From assembly GCA_004194705.1 (NCBI GenBank), contig SADC01000065.1:219480-283479 (forward strand): a stretch of DNA of 64,000 nucleotides. The letters are read 5' to 3'. This stretch comes from Ditylenchus dipsaci (Eukaryota > Nematoda > Chromadorea > Rhabditida > Anguinidae). The position numbers were made by a program, and so were the translations under genes. Shown here piece after piece: positions 1 to 11,425 of this stretch; the stretch's first letter is position 1; each line of letters starts with the position of its first letter. The notes below the pieces were generated by a model that was not told the DNA's origin, searched no databases, and worked only from the letters and a program-made list of their open reading frames with translations.

Positions 1-1014
1 GGCGCTTTTTGAATTTTCTAATTGTCAAAACTATGTGAAGCCGTTTTGGTATTGTCAAACTATGTTCAGTGTAAATTTTGAGTAGGATACCATGGTTTAA
101 AATCTCGTTAGAATCATGTGAAAAAACTAAAATTTTCAAGATTTGGAAACAGATGACCCCTCAGAATATGTACCTATCCGAGGATGCTATGTGTCTAGTA
201 TAAGCTGATATGGTTGTTGTACCGAAGAAGATAGAGCGCGACAAGATCATTATGGTTTCTGATAAAAACAGAGCTAGACCAAATGTTCTTTGACCAGATA
301 TACGATTGGCCAAACAATTTAAAATTCAAACAAGTGATTGTTGAAATACGTAATTTGATGAAACCCATTTTGATGAAATGTCTTTTTGTTCAAATAGTTT
401 ATTGTTGAGTTCTCTAATTGATGATTATAGGCACGCCGATTTTTGAGCACAGAAAAAAGATTTTGACTAGAATTTTCATTTTCAGAATTTTTGGGTCCCA
501 AAAAAGTACAAATCTTTTTAAAAGTACAGTTACGTTCTCTGTGCTTACATTATATTTTTGGTAGCCCAGTTTACGTATACTTCGCTTTGATTGCGCCTGT
601 TTTGCTATCCGTCTATCTCGCTTTTCGAAAATCTCCGTGTTTCATCCTTTTTGCTGTGGTCTGATGATATCTCTGGAATAAAACCAGGCTTCTTATTTAT
701 AAATCCTAGTGAATTTATATGTCCATTATTAAGAATTTTTTCGGCGTGGCCAGTTCTAGACAGTGGCTCTTGTGCCAAGTGGCTATTGCGCTCTGCTGAT
801 AGTCCTAGGATAGCAATTTTTCTAGGATGCAATATAAAAAAAACGTGATGTAAACGACGCTGGATTTGTACAGTGGACATTTGATTGTACCTATGGGGAT
901 TGTCAGTGCCCTAATTAGGGGTTTTCATATAGTCGTTCGAGTTCATTGATTCTTTGTCAAGACATAGATGAAATTTATTGATAATATTTCAGTGTCCCAC
1001 GATACGCTTTTTTG
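1..1014. other. No confident gene
   Basis: AT-rich DNA without a recognisable gene. One 91-codon open frame on the minus strand (605-880) has a mixed, protein-like composition, but I recognise no domain and see no flanking exon. It overlaps an equally open plus-strand frame, so I do not call it a gene. Confidence 0.4.
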
Positions 1015-1111
1015 GAACGACCCCAACTGTCGACCCTCCCAACTGTCGACCCCAACTGTCGACCCTCCCAACTGTCGACCCCTAACTGTCGACTCTAACC
1101 TTCGACTTTAA

Positions 1112-1343
1112 AAGAGCATACCCCTTGCGTTTCAAAAAGTTAAGGCGGGGACCAGCATTTTTTTTTGAATCGTTCTATTTTTCACTCGTTTTGCGTCAAT
1201 CTAATATTAATGACCCTACACTACTTTTAAAAATAGGCAGAAAAACTTAAAAAATCTGAATGCGTATGCATGTAAAACTTGATCGAGAAAGAAAAAAAGT
1301 GCTGGTCCCGGCCTTTTCGCCGTGTCGGGCACGGCATGCCCCT
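1112..1343. mobile_element. Nested piggyBac-like MITE (TTAA TSD)
   Basis: It is flanked by TTAA at 1108-1111 and 1344-1347. The imperfect ends read AAGAGCATACC and, inverted, AGGGGCATGCC. It interrupts the left terminal repeat of the host element. The intact right arm (2633-2672) reads straight through the junction with one TTAA, which gives a paralogous empty site. Confidence 0.72.
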
Positions 1344-1514
1344 TTAAGTAAAACAATTTGTAAAAGTAATTTAACGGGGTCCCAACTGTCTACTGTTGCC
1401 ATATTTTACACTTCTCAAGGAATTAAAGACACTACAAAAACAACATGTTATCTTTATTTCAACAGCAAACTGGAATGAACTGAAGAACAAAAATAACAAT
1501 TTCCACCGAATGGC

Positions 1515-1925
1515 CCTGTTTATAGTCGGGTCAACTTTAGGGTCAACTTTTTCTTAAATTCGAAAAATGTCAACATTTATCGTTGTATTTCTTTATTTTG
1601 ATGTTTATGACCCCAGGGCAACTTTTTGAGCTCTACACGAAAATATAGGCAGTTTTTCCGAGTGATTTATAAAAATTTGACGCAGAAAAATCGGTGGGTA
1701 AAAAAGTTGAGGGTCAACTGGGGTCAACATAGGGTCAACTTTGTCAAAATTTTGTAGAGACAAGATGTCAAATTTTTGTTAAAGCCATCTTGTAGAACTC
1801 AAAAAGTTGAGTGGGGGTCATAAATATCAGATTTGGCACTTTCTCATCAAAAAATTAATATTTTAGCACTTTTGTGAAAAGTTGACCCCTAAAAAAGTTG
1901 AGGGGTCAACTCGACTATAAACACT
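1515..1925. mobile_element. Foldback element (GGGTCAACTTT phrase)
   Basis: The ends are inverted copies (CTGTTTATAGTCG at the left, CGACTATAAACACTG at the right), each followed by several copies of a GGGTCAACTTT phrase. The end sequence CAGTGTTTATAG is hAT-like. I found no clean target-site duplication. It lies inside the 1023-2751 element. Confidence 0.6.
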
Positions 1926-2289
1926 GCCAATACAACATTGGCCGGATTATCTAAATTTCTAACATTGTTGTCTTCTTCCTCTGAACTTTCTTCGCCACTT
2001 TCTCCGAATCCCTCTTTCTCATCTTGAGCTGGTTTCGACCGTTCAGTGAGCTTGCCCCTGATCTAAACAAAGCTGCAAAACAAAATATACCTCAAAAAAC
2101 ATGTTGACTAACCCTTTGAGCTAGTTTGTTGTAGCAGCAACAATAATGATTTCAGTACATAGTCTTTCACCACTACACCTTGCAACACCGATATGCAAAA
2201 GCAATTGACTTTCCACAGTCAGATTGTGCTTTGGCAAACACGTTACTTCCTGGAAAAGAAACTAAACTAACCTGATCAACAATCTAATG

Positions 2290-2547
2290 CGTACCTTTGA
2301 GACAGAGATGAATAGCTTTTCCTAAACCGGCCACGGCTTGTAAGACCCAGTGCAAATATTCCGAGTGCTTTAGACAAGGCGGCCTCTTGGAAACTCCTGC
2401 TACGCGTGTTGATTCGATTCCTTCCATCTAAGTAGATAAATATTTCACGTGATATATTTAAGTAAGCTCCGAAATACTAACCTCACTTCGCTTCTTTGGC
2501 TGACAAAAATGGTTGTAGTTAGGTTCTTCATCTTCATTTACAGCCAT
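2290..2547 (-). pseudogene. FLYWCH-transposase fragment
   Basis: Reading the minus strand from an ATG at 2547, the first exon encodes a peptide ending EPNYNHFCQPKKRSE. It is followed by an intron of about 57 nt (GTTAGT donor) and a second short exon. The MULE gene at 59.9-60.1 kb contains EPNHPHFC...KKRSE at an equivalent exon end, also followed by a short intron. The fragment therefore looks like the C-terminal edge of the FLYWCH-like zinc-binding region of a related transposase. The remainder is absent or interrupted by the foldback at 1515-1925, so this copy should be inactive. Confidence 0.5.
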
Positions 2548-2751
2548 TTTCTTGCTTCCTATTCGCTGGTTGTAAGAAAAACTATAGCAGGCGTCTTAAA
2601 CAGGCAAATAAAACGAGCTTGACCGCTTCAATGTTAAATTACTTTTACAATTGTTTTACTTAAAGTCGAAGGTTAGAGTCGACAGTTGGGGGTCGACAGT
2701 TGGGAGGGTCGACAGTTGGGGGGTCGACAGTCAGTTTGGTCGACAGTTGGG

Positions 2752-3122
2752 TTTTTACCTTTTTTTGTTCGCTGTACAAACCATAGACAGAAGAAACATG
2801 AGACATATTTTATTGTAGTGGCCGATTATCGTCGTATCTGCAATCTCGCGGGTGCACTAATAAGTATGAATAAAGCTTTTAATAATTTTCTTTAAAGTAC
2901 ATATATGAACTTTGATGACACGCATAGGGAACGACCGTTTCGAAAACCGTGAAAATTAAGTGATTTTACGAAAACTTTTGTGTGTTGTATTAGCCTGCAA
3001 ATATTTTAGCTAGGAGATCCAGATTTCCCTACCGCTTCAAACACCACACTGTTAACCTTCTCTCAGGTAGTAGTAGGCTTAAGTACCCTTTTTGAATATG
3101 CAACCAACCAGCAATTTTTTTA
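2752..3122. other. Unassigned DNA
   Basis: Flank of the phrase-array element. I see no gene, repeat array or clear foldback here. Confidence 0.4.
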
Positions 3123-3239
3123 GGTGGAACAGGTGTTGAAAATCGCCTTATCAGCACAGATGTTTTGATGGGTAAATTTATGGATGCAGCAGCAAAGCGG
3201 AAACCACCCATAGCAGTTTGTGTTGACGAATTACTCTAG
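3123..3239 (+). pseudogene. Possible terminal exon fragment, unknown protein
   Basis: A splice-acceptor-like TTTTTTTAG precedes a 38-codon open frame ending at TAG (3237-3239), with soluble-protein composition (GTGVENRLISTDVLMGKFMD, later PPIAVCVDELL). I recognise no domain and see no upstream exon in phase, so it may be a stranded exon of a transposon or a decayed gene. Confidence 0.25.
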
Positions 3240-3634
3240 AGAGCATAATAATAATAAAGAGCTTTTTAGACCCTATGGTGCTATCCACAGCAGTGATTGG
3301 ACGGTCTCATCTGCTCCGCGATCAATTCAGACCTACAAGCAGAGGATGAGATCCATGTCTCAGGTATATATTCTCTTGCGTGTATCCATATTACCCGGCG
3401 GGCGCCGGTAAAATTGGAGATTTTGGAGCGCTGGCGGAGGCGGCGAAATTTTCAAATGACGGCGGTGCTCAATTTGAAAAACCACTTGGCGCTGGCGCTT
3501 TTTTTTTTGAAAAACGCGAAAGTATGCTTTTATCTCCGGTCAATTTCTAATTCGCATCTGTGTTTTCCTCGGACATTTCACTCTCTATCATGTCCCATGG
3601 AAAGCCGGTACCAAGGTTGTGACCAGTGCCCTAG

Positions 3635-3770
3635 TTAGTGGTACTTAGGTAGTAGTATCCAGGCAGTGGTACCAGTGTCGAGCTACCCAAAGTGATATTC
3701 AGGTGTGCTCCTCAAGTAGTGGTGCTCGGGTGGGGGTGCCCAGGTGAAACTATGCAGGATGTAGTATATT
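3635..3770. repeat. Degenerate GGTAGTGGTACC-type tandem repeat
   Basis: Irregular copies of GGTAGTGGTACCCAGG-like words. Similar material recurs at about 14680-14830, 44280-44350 and 63690-63770, usually beside the CCAAGTGG foldback family, so it is probably an internal or flanking satellite of that family. Confidence 0.5.
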
Positions 3771-3914
3771 AGATGTCGTATGTCAGTTGGTATATTTGAC
3801 CATTTTTTAAGTAAATCAGACCATATTGAAAAGTGAACCAGATGTGTGTAGATGTGTCAGTCCATGTGAGAAAGTAGATAAACCATGTACGTTGTCGTAC
3901 ATTTCACTAACTAA

Positions 3915-4225
3915 ACCAGTGGTCGTCCACTTATATCAAAAAAAAATTCACGTTTTTCATGTTCCAAACCTGTTTTCTGGACTAATTTGGGCATGCTGTA
4001 CACGGTTTGATAGTGGTAAAATGCCGTTTAGTAGGGTATTTTTTGAGTTTTGATGAAATCGATTTTAGGCGAAATTAATTATTTCCCAGTACTCAAAAAT
4101 ACATGCAAAACCTTATTTTACTATTATCAAACCTCTTCAGCATGCTCGGATTAGTACTGACCACATGTTTCGGAACATGAAAAACGTAAAAAAAATTTTT
4201 GATTCAAGTGGATGACCACTTGGTT
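3915..4225. mobile_element. Foldback MITE, CCAAGTGGTCGTCCACTTGG family
   Basis: Each end carries the near-palindromic word CCAAGTGGTCGTCCACTTGG or a degraded form. Inside lie arms containing CCTGTTTTCTGGACTAAT and GCATGCTGAAGATGGTTTGA-like sequence that fold back on each other. Other copies occur at 10700-10965, 11100-11425, 14895-15175 and 44380-45560. Confidence 0.65.
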
Positions 4226-4334
4226 TGAATTTTTCAATGTGTTCGAATTTTAAATGAACTTTAAATTAGAAGAAAAAAATAAAAGCGAAAAGCACCGAAC
4301 CAAAAATGAGAAATTCTTTTCAATTGCCAAAACA

Positions 4335-4495
4335 AAAATTCCGGGAAAATTATGTCGGGAAATTATCGCGGGCAAATTATGTCGGGCAATTTTTGTCGGG
4401 CAAATTTTTGTCGGGCAAATTTGTCGCGGCAAATTTTGTCGGGCAAATTATGTCGGGCAAAATTTTTGACGGGCAAATTTTGTCATGTACCCAGT
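4335..4495. repeat. Phrase array, GTCGGGCAAATTTT unit
   Basis: About nine imperfect copies of a 13-16 bp unit (GTCGGGCAAATTTT). It has the same look as the terminal arrays of the MULE-like elements, but no inverted partner was found nearby. A TTTGCTCGGACATAA array at 62460-62560 is a possible distant relative. Open frames across it are repeat translations, not genes. Confidence 0.6.
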
Positions 4496-4885
4496 GAGGA
4501 TGAATCGTCCCGTTTCCCAAGTGAGGATGAAATGTCTCTGATGATGAATCGTCACGTACCGCAGAAACCACCTCAATCCACACTAAACACCCCAAATGGT
4601 CTCAAATCTCGCGAACCGCCTCAAACTATTTGAAACCACTCTCAACACCTCAAATTACGGTGCGTAGTCGTTTCGCAAATTTTGACATTTGTCCTTTTTG
4701 CGAAACGTTTCGCAAATTTTGACATTTCCAAATTTTGAATTGATTTTAATTCAAATCTCGAGACAAGTTTCGAAGGCCAACACAGATAATCAAGCTATGG
4801 ACGTCGTGTAGGCTGTACCTTTTCTCTTTAAAGATTATTATTGTTTTGTATGTTGCATCTCGATAAAGTTGAAACATTTCGGGCA

Positions 4886-5184
4886 GATGAAGCAGTTAGG
4901 CGAAGCGAAAAGGGCTCCTACATTCATTTGCAATGAAAAGGAGGAAAGACAGTACTACGCATGCTATCACTGTGGCGAGTAAGCATCCTTTTATTTTGCA
5001 CATTCTAGTTATGTTATCTCGTAGGATCAAACGCAAGCTAGCAAATGGAGAGGTGATGTTCCGCGTGCAAATACTCAATGAAGCGACTGAAACAGGGAAA
5101 TGCGTCATCTTCGGATCTCATCACGCGAATGCAAGCTTTGTATGGATAAATCGCCGCGATGAATATGGGCAGAGAGTGCTTTGA
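4886..5184 (+). pseudogene. Transposon-type zinc-binding ORF fragment
   Basis: The plus strand encodes a stretch containing YYACYHCGE. After a short GTAAGC...CTCGTAG intron it continues with IKRKLANGEVMFRVQI and a Gly/Cys/His-containing tail (GKCVIFGSHH), ending near 5184. The Cys-X2-Cys followed by a beta-rich segment resembles the FLYWCH-type DNA-binding region of MULE-like transposases, but this is inference from pattern. A further piece at 5555-5657 (EGHVDESMRSDESVMN ending in AKRRRHA and a stop) could be the acidic/basic C-terminus of the same protein. Confidence 0.35.
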
Positions 5185-5470
5185 AGAAGTGAAGATGCAA
5201 GCCGAGCACAGTCAAAATACATTCGAGAAAGTTGTTTGTTTAATGATTAATTTTTCTTACGAAATTGTCTTCTTGCGAAGTTCGTACAGCCATTTACAAT
5301 AGCCTTTCGAAAAAAGTACGTTTTTTTCATATTAGCCGACAATTATCACAATAACAATTTTGAATACGCGCTATTTACATCGGTCATTTTTTGACAATTA
5401 TTCCTTGTCTTTCACTCACTACTTGTTTATTTTCCTTTCTTGCTTTTTTGTCGGCTTGCTTATTTAACTC

Positions 5471-5530
5471 CACCAGATTTCTATAACCACGATGAACTCC
5501 ACCAGATTTCTATAACCACGATGAACCTCC
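5471..5530. repeat. 31-bp tandem duplication
   Basis: AACTCCACCAGATTTCTATA plus AACCACGATG occurs twice in direct succession. Confidence 0.8.
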
Positions 5531-5889
5531 AGTGATTCAAACAGGAAGGTCACGTAGATGAAAGCATGAGAAGTGATGAATCAGTCATGAACTTGAGGGC
5601 CAGCGATTACGATCTCGACAGCGATCACGAGCAAGCAAAAAGAAGAAGACACGCGTAATAATTATACAAACTAGCTAGTGAGATAGTGAAATTTAAAAAA
5701 GATTATTGTATAAATTGCTAGTGAAAAAAAACGTATTTTGTGAATATATATACATTGATAAAATTGGTATTGAAAAAAACGTAATTTTTGAAAAAAACAG
5801 CCATTGTGGGTATCTCTAGTGTTCAAACGAACTTTGTATAGATCCCTATTGCATTTGTGACATACCCCCGAAAATTTTACATTTTCCCA

Positions 5890-6000
5890 TGGGGCAGAGT
5901 GCGAGTGAGAGTGAAAACAGAGTGAGAGTGAGCGTTTTTGTTTTCCATTTGGGACAGAGTGCGAGTGAGAAGCAGTGTGCGAATGAGAGTGAAAGAGCTC
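5890..6000. repeat. GAGTGAGAGTG-rich low-complexity tract
   Basis: Purine-rich GAGTGCGAGTGAGAGTG repeats in two blocks, separated by a repeated TTTTCCATTTGGG word. A comparable tract occurs at 11500-11620. Confidence 0.6.
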
Positions 6001-6164
6001 CATTGGAGACTTAGCTCACTCAATATTTTCGAATGAAAAAATTTTAACTATTTCCCGCAATAGTTACAAAAGCTTATCCCTGCTGAGATGAAAAAAAATA
6101 TGTGAAAAAAGGTATGCGAAGTGAAATAGCAGTCAATATCAAAGTAGCCGTAGAGTAGTGTTTG

Positions 6165-6435
6165 CGCGATAGATATTCTAGCGAGAATCGAGAACGAGAG
6201 CGGCAAAATTTTCGAGAATCGAGAATTCCGTAAAATTTTTTCGAGATGTCGTCGAGAAACGAGAAAAAATTTTAATTCTGAGAATAATATTCCTTCGCCG
6301 CGGGAAAAGTTTTTTTCGAAAATGTCGAGAATCTCGACAAGAAGAAATTGGTCGAGCGAGCAATGAGACAGAAGAAAAACTGGTAGAGCGAGAAAAGAGA
6401 ACGAGAAAAGCAAAATTTTCGAGACGAGAAATCGT
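6165..6435. repeat. CGAGAATCGAGAA interspersed array
   Basis: Many copies of CGAGAA and AAAATTTTCGAGA words in a roughly mirror layout. It is probably a degenerate foldback element. Open frames on the minus strand here are by-products of the repeat. Confidence 0.45.
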
Positions 6436-6515
6436 CTCGAGCCCAATCTACGTAAGAATCCCCCCCCTTTAATACAAATTTGGGAGACCTATAAACAGTA
6501 ATAATATATTTTTTA

Positions 6516-7013
6516 TTTGAAGAGATCCGTCGTTTTTGGCCACCACTGCGAAGTTTGGAGACAATGCATGACAACCTCGCTTCTCAAATTGACCAGTTCC
6601 TTGAGCGAATGATGAAAACAAGCACACCCTTACCATCCCACCTAAAAAACCCAGTTTGGGATATGGACCCGCAAAGTGAGTGACTTTTTAGATGGCAAAT
6701 GCCAGCTGCCTGCTATTTTTCAGAGACATTTGGGGCTTGAATGTTGGGGCTGGACATACACACTTTGGTGTGTTTGCCTTTGTTTTTGAAACTAAATGCC
6801 CATTGATTTGCAGCTAGTCTGGACTCTCGTCTCAAGGACACCATCAAACGACTCACCCAAATGCATGTATGATAATGCCTACTTGCCACCAATATGGTCA
6901 TAAACCGCTCTGACAGGTCACACACACATATATATTCCTGCAACAACACTAGTGTCACAATCGTAAACCACCGTATTAGTTTCATTAGATTTCATTTGTA
7001 GAATAAAGCATAA
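6516..7013 (+). CDS. 3' exons of an unknown host gene
   Basis: Three segments join in phase. The first (about 6516-6675) encodes FEEIRRFWPPLRSLETMHDN, then further residues, ending in VWDMDPQ. The second (6814-6866) encodes SLDSRLKDTIKRLTQMH. A tiny last exon (7002-7013) reads Asn-Lys-Ala-stop and contains an AATAAA. Introns are GTGAGT...TTTGCAG and GTATGA...TTTGTAG. The composition is amphipathic helical. I do not recognise the protein, and its 5' exons are not identified upstream, where repeats occupy the DNA. Phase agreement across two introns is the main support. Confidence 0.42.
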
Positions 7014-7457
7014 CATTTCTTATTATCCTGTCTTTGACTGTGAAATCTATTGGCTTTTGACTGATCTCATTCAGATTTTGAAGGGACCATGACTAACTTC
7101 AATAATAAGGCGACAAGGACAACTAGATTCGTGGATTCTATAGATCAGATTCTTTGAAATATTATCGCGCCACATTTGTCACTATAGTTATTTTTGTCGC
7201 GCGACATTTGTCACTTTTTGCTTACCTTACCAGTGTTTCATAACTAACACTAACCATGTTAGTGTTAGCCTAACACTAACCTAACACTAACATTTTAACT
7301 AACCCTACACTAACACTAACATGTTAGTGTTAGTGTAAGGTTAGTTAAAATGGCGGTTTAGTGTTAGTGTTAGTTAGTTTAATTGTTAGCCTAACGTAAA
7401 GTAGTGTTAGATGTTAGCGTTAGGTCACCGTTAGCCTAACACTAACATAGTCAGTCT

Positions 7458-8190
7458 GGCGCTACTGCTTATACCCCCCCCAAAACAGCTACTTTCTTAA
7501 TACCCCCCCCCCAATCCTCGGATCACTGGCTTTAACCCCCCCCCCAATCCTGAGACCTACTGGCTTATACCCCCCCCAAAATCAAGATTTTAGATTTGGT
7601 CAAAAACACATTTTTATAGCAATAATTTCGCCATAAAAGGACCAGAAAAGCAATTAAAATAGGGTTCAAGGGCTTATTGGGAGGAAGGGACAAAAAAGGC
7701 GCCACTTCTATAGCCTATAATACAAAAGATGTATTTATCCTCTAAGCATTAAAAGCGCTTTCAAACCCAGCCACTTGTGGTGCACGTAAAAGTATAAGTA
7801 CTCGAGCTGATCAGACCAATCAGCCAGTTGATCCTGATGTTGTCCTTTAACTTTTGGATGGCTGAGCCTCTGGCTCGTAGCCCCAGCCTGAAGAGGGGGA
7901 ACCCTTTTCGGTCGCAAAATCAAAGATTTATAAAAGATGTTAAAGATGAAGATGTTAAGATGAAGATGTTAAAGATGAAATTTATACATATAAATACATA
8001 TAAAGATGTTTTAATAGTTTTTACTGGGGTCCTACCGTAAATAACTCTGCTATGCATTTTTCATGCATCAGAGTTCGCTTCGAGTGATTTGTCTAAGGTA
8101 TGTGGGTGTGCGCATCTCAACTCCAAGCCCCAAGCCCCTGGCCCCCAAGGGAGAAAGTAGCTTTTGGGGGGGGTATAAGCCAGTAGCGTC
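7458..8190. mobile_element. Nested MITE, GGCGCTACTG ends, poly-C borders
   Basis: The ends are GGCGCTACTG and, inverted, CAGTAGCGTC, each followed by TTATACCCCCCC-type runs. Flanks show a perfect 8-bp duplication, GTCAGTCT (7450-7457 and 8191-8198). The interior includes three TACCCCCCCC blocks and, near 8050-8160, a degraded copy of the GCGCATCTCAACTCCAAGC palindrome family found in other elements here. It is non-autonomous. Confidence 0.82.
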
Positions 8191-8479
8191 GTCAGTCTAT
8201 ATGCTAACTGTTAGCTTAATTTTAGTGTTGACTCTGACATACTGTTTGACTAGCTTGAGTCTTTTTCAATGCTGCTTAGGGAATGAATTGATGAGAAGTG
8301 TCTTCTTAATTATTTCTAAATGATTTCTCAGGCTCGTACTGGTACTGATTCTCTAATAATTTACCGAGTATAAATGCAATTTATAAGATTATATTCTCCA
8401 CTTGCCTAGTAACACCATACACTTTTATTATCAAAACAGAGGTTCACAACAACAGATCTAAATATGACGATTGCAACAT

Positions 8480-9200
8480 ATGAACAATTATGAATTCAGC
8501 AAATCGAAATCGGTTCTGTTTCGGTGACTTGCAGTTGCTAATCCAGCCTGTGAAAAAATTCTTTCGATTGGCGCGCTTGAAATAGATACAGACAACACTT
8601 CCAGCGCTAGCTTAGATACAGGTCTCGCATCCTGAAACCAAGTCAATAATATACAATATTTAATAACACAAGATGTCAGGAACGAACCGTATCAATTAGG
8701 CTGGACAATACTTCAGAGCGTCGATTTTCGACTTGCCAATGGGTTCATGCCGAGCACTCTTGCAGAACTTGTTACAACCAGGCGTGCCCTCCATCCGGTT
8801 CCTTCTGCTTTCTTCGACTTGTTTGCTCCATTGCATATTCGGCCATCAGCTGTCCAGAGTCGCATCAAGCAATCTGTTCTCATAAAGATATTCGTTTGAT
8901 TCGGGTTGTTTAATTTGGATCTGAACTTCTTTTTGATCTGAAAAAATAAGAGATGGGACCTACTCGACGACCAACTCTGCCTCCGGCAATTCTTCATCGT
9001 CTGATTCATCATGAAAATCTCGATCATCTTCATCATCCAAGAATCGTAGTTTACATCAACTAAAAGAAGCTATGAAAAACACAAAATCTAAAAAATTATT
9101 AATAAACCTTTAAAGATGTCTTTGAAGGCTTTCGACATATTACTGCCACCATCTGTTACAACTTTAAACATGCTTTACTTCGAGGCCAAATTTTGGAGCA
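8480..9200 (-). pseudogene. hAT transposase remnant
   Basis: The minus strand contains two hallmark pieces. Near 9120-9170 it reads FKVVTDGGSNMSKAF, resembling the RNase-H-like core segment around the second catalytic Asp. Near 8500-8640 it reads LALEVLSVSISSAPIERIFS, the C-terminal dimerisation motif. Intervening sequence is split by introns or frame breaks, and no continuous frame is visible, so the copy is probably dead. It sits inside the TSD-bounded hAT element. A related fragment (FKIVTDGGSNMVKAF) is at 57180-57560. Confidence 0.7.
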
Positions 9201-10699
9201 TGAATTCCGTATCCGCACGTATCGCGCATCCCGTGTGTGAATCTCTCATTTCGTTGAGACCAAGAAAGATCCGTTGAAGAGTGCAGGCACTGTCTCAGAA
9301 ATGGAGCGTGAACCCTGAAAAATCCCTTAAAAAATTCAAATACGACAATGATTTCTATAGATACCAATGTAAGAATGCTTCATGCCTGTGTCGGTCCAGA
9401 TATCAGCAGTAATAGAGCCACGTGATTCATTTTAGAGATTTCACTTCTGACCTTTGTCTCGATTTGCTCAAAGGCTGTCAGGAATTTTTTTCAATGTGGC
9501 AAAACTACTTGCAATCTGAAAATAACAATGTGAAAAGGTATTATCGTAGTTGCGAAATCTGATGATAAATTGCGCATGATAGGATTACGGAATAGTTGAT
9601 CGGAATCGACGGAACGGACGGACCTCTGACAAAGCACTTGTGATCTGTGATACCTAATAACAGCTGGAAAATAATAACACGTGTAGAACTCTATATATAA
9701 AATAACCTTGTGACTGGCTCCTTCTTTCGCGGATCAACAGCAGCTAAGATTTTCTTCGTGTCTGCATCTTATCCCTGTGAGCATTATGCCAGTGCCTGTC
9801 GAGAACATTTGTATGCGGATAGCTTCTATACAAATGGAGTTAACACAGCGCCTTGCTTCTGAAAATATTTACCGTTGAACACTCCTTGCATTTCATCAGC
9901 TTGTTGCCATGAATATCCTCCCAAATGTACTTCGCAAGCGCTTTCGTGAACTTAGGCTTTCTTCGATAGACATAGCTAAAATCACATCATTGAGGAGAAA
10001 AATGAACAGACTTAAGATGGTATATTTTGTAAATATCGGCCAACAACCCGAAACACTAACAGTCACACCTAAAACTAACCTAACACTAACATTCGAAACT
10101 AACCTAACACTACATCTGAAACTAACCTAACACTAACATCTGAAACTAACCTAACACTACCTAACATTTGAAACTAACCTAACACTAACACTAACCCCAT
10201 TTTAAACTAACCTAACACTAACATGTTAGTGTTAGTGTAGGGTTAGTTTAAGATTATGTTAGTGTTAGGTTATTAAGTGTTAGCCAGTTAGGTTAGTGTT
10301 AGGATAGTGTTAGTTATGAAAACACTGTACCTTACTCATCTCTTTCTTATATTTTCACTAAACTTGTTCGATTTTATAAGCTGGAATTGTCGAGTAAGAG
10401 CCACAAACTTTATGTGATAATAATAAAAGACCTAGAATAGACCTATACTTTGGATGCTTTACCTAAAGCGATAAGTGTATACGCACACGATAGTTAAATC
10501 AATAGATGTACAAAAAATAGACAAACGTTGGGCTCCAAATTTTAAAAAGTGACGAGAATTTTTTTTCAAAAAATGTTTAATGTCGCGCGACAAAAGTGAC
10601 AAAAAGACATGACCCCATCAAATAACCCCCCCCCCCCCCACCAAATAACCCGGTTATTCCAGGGGTTATTTGAGGGTTATTTGGGTATGTTTTTCAGGT

Positions 10700-10965
10700 A
10701 TATTTTTGTCTGTCGGGTCCAAAACCTGTTTCTGGACTAATTGGACATGCTGAAGATGATTAATGTGGCTAAATGCTGTTTGTATAGCATTTCTTGAGTT
10801 TTGTAAAATCGATTATTTCCCAATACTCAAAAAATACCATACAAAACCTTACTTAACTATTATCAAACCATCTTCGGCGTGCCCGAAAGTCCAGAAAACA
10901 GGTTTTAGAAGATGAAAAACGGTAAAAAGTTTTTTTTGCTCAAGTGGACGACCACTTGGTTTTTG
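10700..10965. mobile_element. CCAAGTGG foldback copy
   Basis: Same arms as the 3915-4225 copy: CCTGTTTCTGGACTAAT on one side, and GAAAACAGGTTTTAG plus CAAGTGGACGACCACTTGG on the other. Confidence 0.6.
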
Positions 10966-11099
10966 TGCATGGATTACCCAGTATAACTGAAGTCGAATCA
11001 TAGAAACATTTTAAATTAAAAATCTCATTTCAAGACAAATATTACTACCCGGTACACTACACTGCATGAATTCCCAACCTGTGTACGACTACTGGGTAC

Positions 11100-11425
11100 A
11101 ACCAACCAAGTGGTCGTCCACTTGGATCAGAAAAAAATTACGTTCTTCATGTTCCAAAAACTAGTTTTGGACTAATTCGGGTATGCTGAAGATGGTTTGA
11201 TAGCAGCAAAACGCCGTTTTCTCGGGTATTTTAGAGATTTTCGTAAAATCGTTTTTTGTAAAACCAATTATGTCCCAATACACAAAAAATACCCGAGAGA
11301 AACGGCGTTTTGATACCATCAAACATCTTCAGCATGCCCGATGCTGAAGATTAGTCCAGGAAACAGGTTTTCAAACCTAAAAAAAGTAAAAAAATTGCTC
11401 CAAACCAAGTGTATGACCACTTGGT
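11100..11425. mobile_element. CCAAGTGG foldback copy
   Basis: Starts ACCAAGTGGTCGTCCACTTG and ends near GTATGACCACTTGGTTTGG. The inner arms contain CATGCTGAAGATGGTTTGA and its inverse. Confidence 0.65.

Larger units (their letters stand above)
1023..2751. mobile_element. MULE-like element, phrase-array TIRs (AACTGTCGACCC)
   Basis: The left end (1023-1112) repeats AACTGTCGACC about five times and ends in a unique stretch, CTAACCTTCGACTTTAA. The right end (2656-2751) is its inverted copy. The two inner borders match exactly apart from a nested insertion at 1112-1343. The interior holds a broken reading frame resembling the FLYWCH/MULE element at 59.5-62.1 kb, whose terminal phrase (AACTGCCGACC) differs from this one by a single base. 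Assignment to MULE is by this similarity; I see no clear target-site duplication. A further foldback is nested at 1515-1925. Confidence 0.72.
7231..10327. mobile_element. hAT transposon with CTAACACTAAC-array TIRs
   Basis: It begins CAGTGTTTCATAAC and ends GTTATGAAAACACTG. It is flanked by a perfect 8-bp duplication, TACCTTAC (7223-7230 and 10328-10335), as expected for hAT. Both ends continue into arrays of CTAACACTAAC/GTTAGTGTTAG units. The interior carries a degraded hAT transposase on the minus strand, and another element is nested at 7458-8190. A solo foldback with the same ends lies at 19010-19094. Confidence 0.85.
7160..10605. mobile_element. Foldback arms (GTCGCGCGACA) hosting a hAT insertion
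   Basis: TTTTTGTCGCGCGACATTTG near 7190 and its inverted counterpart near 10575 flank the hAT element at 7231-10327. They look like the split arms of an older element. Outer limits are uncertain. Confidence 0.4.

Noticed and set aside
5671..6446. Minus-strand open frames rich in Ser/His or Phe
   Set aside because: They follow GAGTGAGAG and CGAGAA repeat tracts.
7231..7460. CTAACACTAACC tracts as telomere-like repeats
   Set aside because: They are inverted at the two ends of a TSD-bounded hAT element and start with CAGTGTTTCATAAC, so they are subterminal arrays, not telomeric DNA.
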